Origin: Candidatus Woesearchaeota archaeon
GTDB taxonomy: Archaea > Nanobdellota > Nanobdellia > Woesearchaeales > JACPJR01
DNA: 60,876 nt
NCBI GenBank assembly: GCA_016187565.1
Contig: JACPJR010000008.1
Span: 1 to 60,876, forward strand
Direction of reading: 5' to 3'
Shown: positions 7,924-16,907 of the stretch, piece after piece
Layout of the letters: each line of letters begins with the position of its first letter
How positions within the stretch are numbered: the stretch's first letter is position 1
Program-made: the position numbers and the translations under genes
The notes under the pieces: generated by a model
The model's input: only the letters and a program-made list of their open reading frames with translations
Told to the model about the DNA's origin: nothing
The model's database searches: none

Positions 7924-8925
7924 ATGAAAACAACTCTTCTTGTGGTTATTAGTCTGCTTATGCTCTTCCTTACTCTGCCCCCGAGTATTGCTGAAGAAGC
8001 AACAACTAGCGAGGGAGCGGTAAGCCAAGATGTTGGGATTCTACCTGACAGCCCTTGGTATGGGAGCAAACGATTCTTTGAGACCGTTGGTACCTTCTTT
8101 ACCGTCGGAGAGGAACAAAAAACCGAACGAGCATTGCAGTTGGCAGATCGACGCCTTCTTGAGGCTCAGGTCATGGCACGCGAAGGAAAAACAGCATATA
8201 TTGCTCCACTAACCCAAGAGTATCAGGATAAAGTTACCATTGCTTCTTCGTATGTTACCAAGAGTACAGAATATAAGGAACGTCTTGCAGAAACCGTGTC
8301 AGAAGCGACCTCACGCCAGATTAAGGTACTGGATAGCTTTGAAACCATCATTCCTGTTGAGGCAACTGCAACAGCAAAAGAAGCACGAAGCACAACCATT
8401 GCTGCTAACAAAGGAGCATTACAGGAGTTAAGCCAGTATAACCCCGTGCGAGCTGCTGAGATTGCTATGGGTGTTGCAGAAACAAGAGCTCAAGCAGTAA
8501 AGGAATATGCTGAACAAGGGTCTAGCGAGAGAGTTATTACTGCTGCTGCTGAATACGAGGAATATGCTACCTTCGGACAGGAGATTTCTACGATTGCTCG
8601 ACAGATAGGAACAGGAGAAACTGCTGTTGGAGAGGTTGTGGCTACGGCAACTGCCGTACATGTTGAAGTGTTGCAAAACGTTGCAACCATTGTTCCTGAT
8701 CAGGCACGAGAAAAAATTGAAGAGGTCATCGCAAAAGGTCAGGCCGTAGGAGAGGCTGTTGAAGGCAGAGGAGAGGCGATTCCTCCACCACCGTTACCAA
8801 CGGTTACCTCTGGACAAAGACCACCACAATCAATACGACCGAACGAGCAGATGGTTGAACAACCTCGGGTTGAAACAGGCACCAGCTCTGATACCATTGT
8901 TGAAAGTAATGTTGGTAGAGGGTAA
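7924..8925 (+). CDS. Secreted DUF5667-like helical protein
   Basis: MKTTLLVVISLLMLFLTLPPS is a Sec-type signal peptide, with likely cleavage around Ala-Glu-Glu at residue 24. The mature protein begins with VGILPDSPWYGSKRFFETV, the hallmark of DUF5667 (a LPDSPLYPLKR-like motif) common in archaeal and actinobacterial exported proteins. A long Ala/Glu-rich helical region follows (about 60-270), then a Pro-rich tail with no membrane anchor. The start at 7924 is chosen because AGGTG lies 6 nt before it; in-frame GTG and ATG codons at 7915 and 7918 overlap this signal. The role is unknown; it is probably an extracellular or cell-surface helical protein. Confidence 0.75.
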   Translation: MKTTLLVVISLLMLFLTLPPSIAEEATTSEGAVSQDVGILPDSPWYGSKRFFETVGTFFTVGEEQKTERALQLADRRLLEAQVMAREGKTAYIAPLTQEYQDKVTIASSYVTKSTEYKERLAETVSEATSRQIKVLDSFETIIPVEATATAKEARSTTIAANKGALQELSQYNPVRAAEIAMGVAETRAQAVKEYAEQGSSERVITAAAEYEEYATFGQEISTIARQIGTGETAVGEVVATATAVHVEVLQNVATIVPDQAREKIEEVIAKGQAVGEAVEGRGEAIPPPPLPTVTSGQRPPQSIRPNEQMVEQPRVETGTSSDTIVESNVGRG

Positions 8926-8985
8926 AGCTCAAAAAAAGGAGCAAGATTAAGAAGATTTATGAATCTATGCTAGTTACCGTGAACC

Positions 8986-9816
8986 ATGGAAACAAAAGAA
9001 GCCTATGATTTTTTTGAGCAGATGATTCAGCTGGCAGTACGCGAGGTTATGCAGGTTACGTGCAACCAGAACTGGGGTGTTGACCTCAAGAAGAACAATA
9101 CGCCAGTTACCAAGGCGGATAAACAGATCGATAAAACCTTAACAGCGTATGCAAAGGCAAAAGGCTTTTCAGTTATCTCTGAAGAAGGGGACCATGAGAA
9201 AGCTATCGTACAATCCGCCTCTTATGTAACCATTGATCCTATCGATGGAACCTTGGGCTATATTGCTCATGTTGAAGCTGCTCTTGCCTCAAAAAATATC
9301 AAGGCATTTCTTGACGACACCATGAAGCCAAGTACTGATTTCTGCCTGCTCATAGGAATTGTCGAACAGGGAAAGGCGCGATTTGGTTGCTGTTATCATT
9401 ACCTCACCAAAGAACGGATTTTTATTGACAGTAATCACAAAGAACGATGTATTACCCAGAATAAAAAAAGGTTGTACACGGGAAAAGACGTCCTCTATAC
9501 AGACCCTACGGTTACCAGTACCATCGTGGAACAGATTAAAAAAATGGCTGATATTAAAGTCATTTCGCTCCATCCCCTCGGCTTAACATCCCAGTACTGC
9601 TTCATTAACGACCATGCAAACGCAGCAACAGTTATTGAACATTCTCATCCAGGAATTTGGGATCTTGTGCCGGGTATGGCAACGGCACAGGCATTTGGTG
9701 GTGTTGTGGCTGATGGAAACGGAGATCCAATCACCTTAAATAAGTACATCATGATCCCCGGCAATGGGTGCCGTGTCATAAGAGGAGAACGATTTCTATT
9801 TTTGCGTAACTTTTAA
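8986..9816 (+). CDS. Inositol monophosphatase-family phosphatase
   Basis: The 276-residue protein carries the Li+-sensitive phosphatase motifs in order: a substrate-side Thr/Asp element (TPVTKADKQID, about 39-49), the metal ligand Glu in SEEG (about 65), the core DPIDGTLGY (about 84-92) and the second core IWDLVPGMATAQAFGG (about 224-239). These residues hold Mg2+ for hydrolysis of sugar- or nucleotide-phosphates. The family includes inositol-1-phosphatase, fructose-1,6-bisphosphatase and 3'-phosphoadenosine phosphatase (CysQ); the sequence alone does not decide between them. It is followed 23 nt later by dus on the same strand. Confidence 0.85.
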   Translation: METKEAYDFFEQMIQLAVREVMQVTCNQNWGVDLKKNNTPVTKADKQIDKTLTAYAKAKGFSVISEEGDHEKAIVQSASYVTIDPIDGTLGYIAHVEAALASKNIKAFLDDTMKPSTDFCLLIGIVEQGKARFGCCYHYLTKERIFIDSNHKERCITQNKKRLYTGKDVLYTDPTVTSTIVEQIKKMADIKVISLHPLGLTSQYCFINDHANAATVIEHSHPGIWDLVPGMATAQAFGGVVADGNGDPITLNKYIMIPGNGCRVIRGERFLFLRNF

Positions 9817-9839
9817 AGTGAAGCCTCTTTCTGATACTC

Positions 9840-10775
9840 ATGGCATCTTTCCCTAAGCTTACGAGTAGAGCATTGCTGAGTCCTATGGCTGGCATCACTG
9901 ATGTTGCGTTTCGCGCACTTGCTAGAACATACGGTGCTGGATTAACCTACACGGAATTCGTGAGTAGTGCTGCGGTAGTTCGAAGGGATGCAAAGACGAT
10001 AAGGCTTCTCCAACTCGATCCCTCTGAGAGGCCATGTGCAGTACAGGTATTTGGCAACAATCTTGCAGAGGTTGTTGGTGCAGCAAAACTTCTTGAGCAC
10101 ACTTTTGATATTATCGACGTCAACTGTGGTTGTCCAGCCTGGAAGGTCATTAAGACAGGAGCAGGAAGTGCGTTGCTTAACAACCCTGAGAAGATCCATC
10201 ATTTCATCAAGACCTTAACGAGTGCTGTCCATAAACCGGTGACGCTGAAAATCAGGCTGGGTATTGACGAGCACCATCTTACCGCAGTAGAAATTGCCAA
10301 ACGTGCAGAAGAAGCTGGAGCAACTGCGATTGCTGTTCATGGGAGAACACAAAAACAAGGCTTCAGTGGAAAAGCTGATTGGGAAATGATAAAGAAAGTA
10401 AAAAAAGCAGTGTCTATCCCTGTTATCGGCAATGGAGATATTTTTACTCCTCAAGATTTCAAAAAAAGACTTGATGAAAGTGGTGTAGACTATATCCTCA
10501 TAGGAAGAGGTGCCATTGGCAATCCGTTTTTATTCAAACAGATCAACGACTATCTTGAGAAAGGAAATTACGAGGAAAAAAATAAGACAGAACAATTCTG
10601 GGAATATGCGAAACTTGCCAACCATTATGAGCTTCCCTTTATCACCATAAAACAACAGGCAATGGGATTTACCAAAGGAATGAACAGAAGTACCCAGATA
10701 CGGGAAATGATCAGCGGATGTAAAGACAGCAAGGAATTACAACAGCTTTTCAACAATCTACCTAATCATGGTTAA
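9840..10775 (+). CDS. dus: tRNA-dihydrouridine synthase
   Basis: This 311-residue FMN TIM-barrel enzyme reduces specific uridines in tRNA to dihydrouridine. Diagnostic motifs are LLSPMAGITDVAFRALAR at the start, VQVFGNN, the catalytic-Cys region IDVNCGCPAWKV (about 96-107), KIRLGI, AVHGRTQKQGFSGKADW and IPVIGNGDI with GRGAIGNPFLF. Length and order match the Dus family. The ATG lies 23 nt after the phosphatase gene, so the two may be cotranscribed, although no functional link is obvious. It adds to the tRNA-modifying genes in this window. Confidence 0.93.
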   Translation: MASFPKLTSRALLSPMAGITDVAFRALARTYGAGLTYTEFVSSAAVVRRDAKTIRLLQLDPSERPCAVQVFGNNLAEVVGAAKLLEHTFDIIDVNCGCPAWKVIKTGAGSALLNNPEKIHHFIKTLTSAVHKPVTLKIRLGIDEHHLTAVEIAKRAEEAGATAIAVHGRTQKQGFSGKADWEMIKKVKKAVSIPVIGNGDIFTPQDFKKRLDESGVDYILIGRGAIGNPFLFKQINDYLEKGNYEEKNKTEQFWEYAKLANHYELPFITIKQQAMGFTKGMNRSTQIREMISGCKDSKELQQLFNNLPNHG

Positions 10776-10977
10776 GTTTTCATCTTCATTGGCTAGCTGT
10801 ACGTTTTAGAGATGAAACGAGGCTATTTTTGAGAATTTAGTGATGTTTTTTTCAAAGCATAGCAATATACGGTCAAATCACTTATAAATACGTTGAGTTT
10901 TTATTGACTTTTTTGAAAATTGACAAGGTAGGGTCATCTATGAAGTTAGACCAACGTGAAGTAAGAGGAATAAGACC

Positions 10978-12030
10978 ATGTTTGTACCTGTTCATAACGA
11001 AACAAGTGAGGTCATGTTAGGAAAAACGCAAGCTACTGCTGTTTCTCATGTCAATATTGGAGAGGCACATCGTCGATCGCTCAGGTATGCGGGAACAGAA
11101 GGAGTTCTTGCTCCCTCCTATACACTCTTACCATACCTTCCTTCATTACCTGGCACGGTTGTTCCTCATACTGAAGAGATATATGGTTTTGACCATAAAG
11201 GGATATATTACACCCCAGGAACACCGGTTGTTATCACCTACCATGGCGGACGAAACAGCGTACTTTCACCCCAGAAAAAATTGCAAGCCCTCGCACTTCA
11301 TGAACATGCAGCGAATGTCCGAAAAGCTGCGCGAAGTGATATAACTGTTCGTGAGGATGATGATGTACTAGAAGCAAGGATACGAAACAATTTTAATGTG
11401 GGTTTTCTTCGTTGGGCACGGGCAGAGGCAGAAGTCTACAGCTCTGAACCATTATCCTTGACAGAGGCACACGATGGTTTATGTTATGAGGCTCCCCACC
11501 AAGGAATAACCCGTGTTGGGACGGTTGTGCTTGATGAAATTTATCCTGGAGAAGACGTTTATACGAGGAGGGATATTGTTGGAGAAATGCTTGCAGGAAG
11601 AATGCCTGATGGTTCCCCTCTAGTAGTCTTTCCTTATGGCTGGTATTTCCGGGAAGGTGCTCCGTCTGGTTATAAGCCCCATGCAGTCGTTCGCCCACTT
11701 GATCTTGTTCGCGAGTCGTTTTCTGGATACCAAGAACTGGGAAATCTCCTTGATGACACCGGAAGAGTAAAGGATTCACAGCTGGTTGTTTTGGCAGGAG
11801 GAGGTCAGCGGCCGTATGCATTTCTCCAGAGATTATGCGATGGTCTTAGAAAAAGAGAAATTGCACCTGGGTGGGGGAGCATTGGACTTTCACATCCCTA
11901 CAACCACTCTGCATTCGACGAGAGTACTCCTCAGGCTCGATGGTTAAGCCTTAGCTCTCAACCCGGAGCTGCGCTTGGTGAAGAGACACTTCCTACCTTT
12001 GGGAGGTATATCGTTGTCCCACAGATTTAA
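10978..12030 (+). CDS. Hypothetical protein (350 aa), Arg-rich orphan
   Basis: A long open frame with no family I recognise. It is soluble, with no signal peptide or membrane helix. Visible blocks are a Tyr/Pro-rich region (about 40-80), a Gly-rich turn HGGRNSVLSPQKK and two aromatic stretches near FPYGWYFREG and GWGSIGLSHPYNHSAF. By hand count it has about 25 Arg against 8 Lys, unlike typical neighbours. A TATA-like CTTATAAATA lies about 90 bp upstream, leaving a leader of about 70 nt; AGAGGA lies 8 nt before the ATG. It ends 39 bp before the deacetylase-fold gene at 12069, which has its own promoter. Confidence 0.65.
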   Translation: MFVPVHNETSEVMLGKTQATAVSHVNIGEAHRRSLRYAGTEGVLAPSYTLLPYLPSLPGTVVPHTEEIYGFDHKGIYYTPGTPVVITYHGGRNSVLSPQKKLQALALHEHAANVRKAARSDITVREDDDVLEARIRNNFNVGFLRWARAEAEVYSSEPLSLTEAHDGLCYEAPHQGITRVGTVVLDEIYPGEDVYTRRDIVGEMLAGRMPDGSPLVVFPYGWYFREGAPSGYKPHAVVRPLDLVRESFSGYQELGNLLDDTGRVKDSQLVVLAGGGQRPYAFLQRLCDGLRKREIAPGWGSIGLSHPYNHSAFDESTPQARWLSLSSQPGAALGEETLPTFGRYIVVPQI

Positions 12031-12034
12031 CCCC

Positions 12035-12050
12035 AAGGTATTTATACCTT
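12035..12050. promoter_or_regulatory. Palindromic TATA element of the deacetylase-fold gene
   Basis: AAGGTATTTATACCTT has 6-bp inverted arms (AAGGTA/TACCTT) that embed the TATA box TATTTATA (12039-12046). The TATA centre is 26-27 nt before the ATG at 12069, so transcription should start at or next to the start codon. The palindromic arms could be a repressor site that blocks TBP binding. Confidence 0.45.
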
Positions 12051-12068
12051 AACAAATCCCCGGTAAGC

Positions 12069-13259
12069 ATGGTACCTCTATTTACCATTACTCATTATCA
12101 TCAGCCTGGGCTGGAGTGGGAGTATAATGGTTCTTTAGAGGAGTATCACCTTCCAGGTGTTACGCTGGAGAGAGTAGCTTCTTCTTTACAAGAGGATGGA
12201 GATAAGATAATTGCCCTTGACCAAGGTAGGCTCGATCACAGCCGTATTGATCACTGGGTTACCCAGGTACATTCACCTCTCTACTGGGAGAGTATTAAGT
12301 CATTAGCAAGATTTGCAAGGGTTTTAAGCGAGGTTGATGGAAGAGACGTTTATCTTAATGCTGGAGTTCATAATCTACGTTCTGTACATCGATGGCAAAG
12401 GGACCAACGAAGGAAGCTAGTCCACAATACAGGGGTGCTTGAAAGAATTGCTTCGGGAGATATGAGTCAGGTTAAAGATGAGGCAAGCCAAGTTGTGACT
12501 GATCTTGTTGATTACGTGTTAGGGGATAATTATACAAAAATCGGAGAATTAACCTTGACCTCTTTACGAGAATCTATAGGTGCAACGCTTGCTGCAGTAG
12601 ATGACATCTTTCAAGAGCGCTCTTCATTAAACCATGCTCTTCCTATCGCGGGACATCACGCAGGATACGATCTTGCAAGTGGTTACTGTTTTGTCAACAA
12701 TACGGTCATTGCAGCAGTCTATGCACTTGCGCAGCATCTTAATCCTCGCCAAGACGGTTCAGTAGTTCTTATTTATGATATTGATAATCATTTTGGAAAT
12801 GGATTTACCTCCATTTCAAAAAAGCATTCACGACTTCCTACAACTACAAGCCATTTTATTCTTAATGACATTGTCTATGTTTCTCAGCATGCTGATACTT
12901 TCAATCACTTCCCTCGAGTTGGTGGTTCACGAAGTGATCCTGGACGGAATATTTTTAACGTCCCCCTTCCTCATGGTACTGAGGGAGAAGAATACGTAAG
13001 AAGAGCAAGAGAGGTACTAACTGACGTAAAAGAAAGATATGGTGATAGGGTACGTTACCTTATTGTTGGCTTCGGAACAGATGCGCATAAGGACGATGCT
13101 ATTGGGAAACTGAAATTAGATGATCAAACCTATAGCCATCTTGGTATGCTTATAAAAGAGTTATTCCCCCATGTACCCATCAGCGTTATTCAAGAAGGAG
13201 GCTATAATGCCGACTCTGCTGGACGCTTAACCACTAATTTTTCGCGTGCATTGCGTTAG
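12069..13259 (+). CDS. Histone-deacetylase superfamily amidohydrolase
   Basis: The 396-residue protein shows the arginase/deacetylase-fold zinc site: AGHHAGYD (paired His, about 197), GYCFVNNTVIAA, then DIDNHFGNG (zinc ligands Asp and His, about 236-240), GFGTDAH (third zinc ligand, about 339) and QEGGYN (about 377). The family removes acetyl groups from lysine or from small amines such as acetylpolyamines. In archaea the substrate is usually unknown; Alba and histones are candidates. The N-terminal 150 residues are unusually long and divergent compared with acetoin-utilisation proteins. It has its own leaderless promoter, and the upstream orphan at 10978 is its nearest neighbour. Confidence 0.85.
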   Translation: MVPLFTITHYHQPGLEWEYNGSLEEYHLPGVTLERVASSLQEDGDKIIALDQGRLDHSRIDHWVTQVHSPLYWESIKSLARFARVLSEVDGRDVYLNAGVHNLRSVHRWQRDQRRKLVHNTGVLERIASGDMSQVKDEASQVVTDLVDYVLGDNYTKIGELTLTSLRESIGATLAAVDDIFQERSSLNHALPIAGHHAGYDLASGYCFVNNTVIAAVYALAQHLNPRQDGSVVLIYDIDNHFGNGFTSISKKHSRLPTTTSHFILNDIVYVSQHADTFNHFPRVGGSRSDPGRNIFNVPLPHGTEGEEYVRRAREVLTDVKERYGDRVRYLIVGFGTDAHKDDAIGKLKLDDQTYSHLGMLIKELFPHVPISVIQEGGYNADSAGRLTTNFSRALR

Positions 13260-13276
13260 CAGTTAAAAACGTGGAC

Positions 13277-16117
13277 TTAGCAATTGATCTTTCCAGCTTC
13301 TCGTTCGTATCGTTCCACAGCTTTCGGATTTCCGAGGAGAATTCTTCGTATGGTGTTAAAGACACTTGGCTGTTTTTCTTTATCTACTGTTTTAAGGACA
13401 CCAACAAGAACGTTAACTACATCGACATGGTATTCTGGTGCAATCTTATCGATGTTCCCAAAGACATTCAATATAATGACGGTAGTGTATTCATTCACCT
13501 GCGCCAGTTTTGTGAGTATTTCCTGAAGATATGTTCTTCCCTCTTTCGTTAACAAAGATCTTTTTTTATTGAGCGCAAACCTTCCATACAGTGCTCGTTG
13601 GTCATTGGATTGTTCAATACGAAATGCTTTGGCACATTCAACTTCGCGAATCAATGCAAGAGCTTGTTTACTGTCATTGCCACCAACAACCGTTAAAAAT
13701 AACTCCCAGCTTACCAGATGTTGCTTTGCTTCTTCCTGATATTCTCTGAGGATCTGCACATTGTCAGGAGCAGCACTATTCATGTACAAGCGAAAGGCAA
13801 CAAGTTTATCAGTAGCAGCACGAGCAGATAAGAATTGCTCTTTTATGAGTTGCTGGATAGGGGGAGTGTCATGAGCTGCAAGAAGAGTAAGGATACTGTT
13901 TTTCACCTGCCTGGCTTTTAGAGCACTGATCTGTTGTTGAAATTCATGAGCCTGTGGAAACGATAAGGTCGTTTGGTCATGATACCTGCGGTACAACACT
14001 AACAGCTCCTTTTCGTAGCGTTCAGCAACGCTCTGCAAGATTTTCTTTTTCACATCATAGAGCTCCTGATAACGATGTGCCCATGTCTGATCCTCAACAG
14101 ACTCGAAGATCGTCAGGAAATTAGGCACTTCCTGCATGAGTGTTTTATTGCACAAAAATTCGTAAATAAGGTCACGAATTTCAGCCCTTACTTTTTCGTG
14201 TGGATTTGTTAAAAGACGCATTTTTTCGCGATCAAGCAAATGATAAAAAGCCATGTAACGATTAACAATGTCAGCATCATGCTTTACCTGAGAAAAAAGT
14301 TCTTTCTCTGTTGTTTGATCAATAATTTTTCCATAGACAGAAAAATCACGATTCATAGAAACAAATGCTGGTTGTGGAACATTCGCAAAGGTAATATTTC
14401 CTTTACTGCTCTGTATCCATGTTGTCTTTTCTTCCAGAGTTTTCCCATTTTTGTCAACAAGCGCAATCTGGAGGGGGAATTCCCATACCTGTTTCACATG
14501 ACTTTCTTCTTGGGTGAAAATAATGGTGTAGACACGCTTCTTTGGATCATACATCCGCGTAAGATGAAGTGTTGGAAACCCTGTTTGTTTTAACCACTGC
14601 TTTGCCATTTGCTGAAAATTCGTCCCAGAAATTTCTTCCATACATGCCAGCCATTGTGCTCGTGTGGCATTTGCATGGGCATATCGTTGATGGTATAATG
14701 CGAGTGCTTTAACGAATTTCTCTTTACCCATCAGGGTTTGGATCATCCGTACAAACTCTGGTGCCTTCACATACGTAATACCCGTAATCAGCTCATTAGG
14801 GTCATTAAAGCCATCGGGCTCAATGGGCATTGATGTTGCACCTGAATCAAGCTGAAGCGTACCGCCATCAGGAGACAGAATTTGTAAAACCGTTTGTAAT
14901 CGTGAATACGCTTCACCAAACAAGAATGCATGATATTGCTTTTCAATATAGACGGTAACTGCCTCATTGAGCCAGAGCTCAAAAGGACTCCACCCAGTAA
15001 CCTCAGAACCATTGAGATTATGATAGTACTCATGCACCTTTACACAAATCATATATTCGAATAAAGGATCAGTCATAAAAAGGAAGGGCATGATGCGATT
15101 CGTGCTTATGGTAGTATTACCAACATTTTCCATGCCGCCAAAATCAGAGTTCTGCATGCCGATTTCCCGGTAAACCGTTCCTGTATATTTATAACCCAAG
15201 ATAAGTGATAAGGCTAATGTCTTTATTTCTCTTCTTAATTTTTTAAGTTCCTGTTCCTTTTTTGGGGAAGATTCCTTCTCTGTTAATGCATCACGCTGTT
15301 TTACCAACGAAAAGAGTTTTTTTTTCTGCTCAACTCCAGTAAAGGCTTCTGGCCCGGTAAAAATCCTTACCCAAAGAATAGCATCTGCAAGAGCATCAAG
15401 TGCCTGTTGAGCAATAGCTGGATCTGATTGTGGAGGAACAAGCAGTTCAAGCTGGAAGATGTCTCCATCAGGATCTTCAAAGGCTTTGGTAAAGGTAGCA
15501 TAGGTTCCAACACCAAGGAAAAAAAGGTAGGGAGCCATCGGAGTTTTGGTATTGGCATACGTTATCATTGCTCGTCCGTTTCCCAATGATCGTTTTGTCT
15601 CAATGACATCCCCATTCGTAATCATATTGGTGTAACGTTCATCAGCAATAATCGTGGTGGTGTAGGTACATTTTGCCGTCATATCATCAATGCACGGTAC
15701 GAGTCGTTGAAATCCCCACTGCTGACATTGGGTGATTTGCGTGGGAGGACATCCGGGTGGTGTTTCATCATAATAGAGACCTTCCAGAATATGTTTTGTT
15801 GGCCGACAAATGGTTTTTGTCTCGAGGATGAATGTCGTTCCAGGCTTCAGAGTCTTTGCAAAAGAGACATGAAGTTTATTTTTTGGTTCATCATATTGAT
15901 AAGTTACCTGCATGTCTCTACCCGTAACTTCAAGAATTTGAAGATTCTTTGCATCCATAGCGAGTTCGCGAATAGATCGTCGTGTTTTCGCAGTAAAGAG
16001 AGAAGTAACAACCGTATGATCATCATAGACATCAAAAGTCAGATCGAGGTGAAGGACTTTAACTGTAAGCTCACCAAAATCTTGGGGATAATATTTGAAT
16101 AGCCGTTTCATAACCAT
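13277..16117 (-). CDS. M1-family zinc aminopeptidase
   Basis: The 946-residue protein is a gluzincin. The exopeptidase motif GGMENVGNTT (about residue 330) binds the peptide N-terminus. The zinc site HEYYHNLNGSEVTGW (about 360) and the third ligand in LNEAVT (about 383) give HExxHx(18)E. The N-terminal beta-domain and the long helical C-terminal domain match the PepN/tricorn-interacting-factor layout. It releases N-terminal amino acids from peptides in the cytosol; no signal peptide is present. The start ATGGTTATG could be either Met. An insertion element begins about 30 bp upstream (16149), so its promoter region may have been displaced. Confidence 0.9.
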   Translation of the reverse strand: MVMKRLFKYYPQDFGELTVKVLHLDLTFDVYDDHTVVTSLFTAKTRRSIRELAMDAKNLQILEVTGRDMQVTYQYDEPKNKLHVSFAKTLKPGTTFILETKTICRPTKHILEGLYYDETPPGCPPTQITQCQQWGFQRLVPCIDDMTAKCTYTTTIIADERYTNMITNGDVIETKRSLGNGRAMITYANTKTPMAPYLFFLGVGTYATFTKAFEDPDGDIFQLELLVPPQSDPAIAQQALDALADAILWVRIFTGPEAFTGVEQKKKLFSLVKQRDALTEKESSPKKEQELKKLRREIKTLALSLILGYKYTGTVYREIGMQNSDFGGMENVGNTTISTNRIMPFLFMTDPLFEYMICVKVHEYYHNLNGSEVTGWSPFELWLNEAVTVYIEKQYHAFLFGEAYSRLQTVLQILSPDGGTLQLDSGATSMPIEPDGFNDPNELITGITYVKAPEFVRMIQTLMGKEKFVKALALYHQRYAHANATRAQWLACMEEISGTNFQQMAKQWLKQTGFPTLHLTRMYDPKKRVYTIIFTQEESHVKQVWEFPLQIALVDKNGKTLEEKTTWIQSSKGNITFANVPQPAFVSMNRDFSVYGKIIDQTTEKELFSQVKHDADIVNRYMAFYHLLDREKMRLLTNPHEKVRAEIRDLIYEFLCNKTLMQEVPNFLTIFESVEDQTWAHRYQELYDVKKKILQSVAERYEKELLVLYRRYHDQTTLSFPQAHEFQQQISALKARQVKNSILTLLAAHDTPPIQQLIKEQFLSARAATDKLVAFRLYMNSAAPDNVQILREYQEEAKQHLVSWELFLTVVGGNDSKQALALIREVECAKAFRIEQSNDQRALYGRFALNKKRSLLTKEGRTYLQEILTKLAQVNEYTTVIILNVFGNIDKIAPEYHVDVVNVLVGVLKTVDKEKQPSVFNTIRRILLGNPKAVERYEREAGKINC

Positions 16118-16148
16118 CAGGGAACAGGGGAATTATTTAAAGTTATAG

Positions 16149-16330
16149 GTAAGTGCAGCTTCATCCAACAATTCGCTAACGCTCAAGTTAGCAGCTTCAA
16201 AGTCCTCTCTGTTGTGTATGATCGCCGACATTCCCCGTAAGGGACATCCCCCTTGTCGGTTGGATTCAATAATGTGATGGGACTTTGACTTGAGGCTGCT
16301 AACCCTTTTTTTGGATGAAGCTGGTAAGTG
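16149..16330. mobile_element. Probable MITE with terminal inverted repeats and target-site duplication
   Basis: A 168-bp non-coding segment (16156-16323) is bounded by perfect 13-bp inverted repeats, CAGCTTCATCCAA (16156-16168) and its complement (16311-16323). Directly outside are identical 7-bp direct repeats GTAAGTG (16149-16155 and 16324-16330), a typical target-site duplication. Inside are nested inverted repeats: GTTAGCAGC (16187-16195) with GCTGCTAAC (16295-16303), TCAAAGTCC with GGACTTTGA, and a central CCGACA/TGTCGG hairpin. No transposase is encoded, so it would depend on one elsewhere. The right duplication touches the stop codon of a decayed regulator gene. Confidence 0.8.
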
Positions 16331-16584
16331 CTAAAATGGTAGATATTTAACCTTAAGCGTATCAAGAAGGACTACCAATTCATAATCACCAACAAGTGCT
16401 GGAAAGGTCAACTTGAGTTCTTCGATAAATCGAAAGAGATGGTCATTCGAAGGAACCATCAGTTCGATGTCTATATCTGCTGGCAAACCAATGCCTTCCA
16501 CAATATAAATAATTTACACAACTCATGTAGAATCGCTCGATCAAGAGAATCAATAATTTCAGCGATTGCTTTTGCTATTGCACC
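16331..16584 (-). pseudogene. Decayed Lrp/AsnC-type transcriptional regulator
   Basis: The minus strand carries two pieces in different frames. The C-terminal piece (about 16331-16503) reads DIDIELMVPSNDHLFRF, then IEELKLTFP and KVKYLPF before a stop at 16331. This is the ligand-binding end of archaeal Lrp proteins, with their final Lys-x-x-Tyr-Leu-Pro. The N-terminal piece (about 16510-16584) reads IIDSLDRAILHELC, the first helix of an Lrp-type HTH. The HTH core and linker are missing, the frames differ and no start codon is left. An internal deletion plus frame change is the simplest reading. Confidence 0.6.
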
Positions 16585-16884
16585 TTACCATTACTTGGCG
16601 AAAGCTGGCCAGAGGCTCTTGCAACAATAGTAGCCAGTTCTCAGCAGGGTGTTGTCAGTATCTACGATCATGAACAGCTTCCACTGCTTGCCCAGTACTA
16701 CGCTTCTGCAGGATTTGCACCAACGGTTGAGGGAGGAAGTATCACCTTGTCTGGTGGCTATACCTACACCTGTCTCTCTGTTGAAGAGGTTATGGGGGTT
16801 GTTGCAAGGCAGGGATCTCAAACAAGAACTGAACACTGTGGCCTAGGCAATCTTATTTTCTGGGAAGGACAAAAAGATAATTAG
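16585..16884 (+). pseudogene. 5'-truncated orphan gene remnant
   Basis: An open frame of 100 codons ends in TAG at 16884 and has protein-like composition (LPLLGESWPEALATIVASS, then VSIYDHEQLPLLAQYYASAGF and LSGGYTYTCLSVEEVMGVV). It lacks a start codon apart from one Met about 30 residues before its end. Its left edge coincides with the truncated N-terminus of the opposite-strand Lrp remnant, so one deletion may have removed the shared promoter region and the 5' ends of two divergent genes. The family is not recognised. Confidence 0.45.
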
Positions 16885-16907
16885 TAAGAAAACGTAACCT
16901 CTTTATT

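Noticed and set aside
10938-11018. Possible 26-codon upstream frame overlapping the orphan start at 10978
   Set aside because: It has an ATG and ends inside the orphan gene in another frame. There is no family or conservation to support it, and AGAGGA favours the ATG at 10978.
16183-16365. Minus-strand open frame of 60 codons across the MITE
   Set aside because: It spans the inverted repeats and the target-site duplication, so the frame follows from the palindromes and is not a gene.
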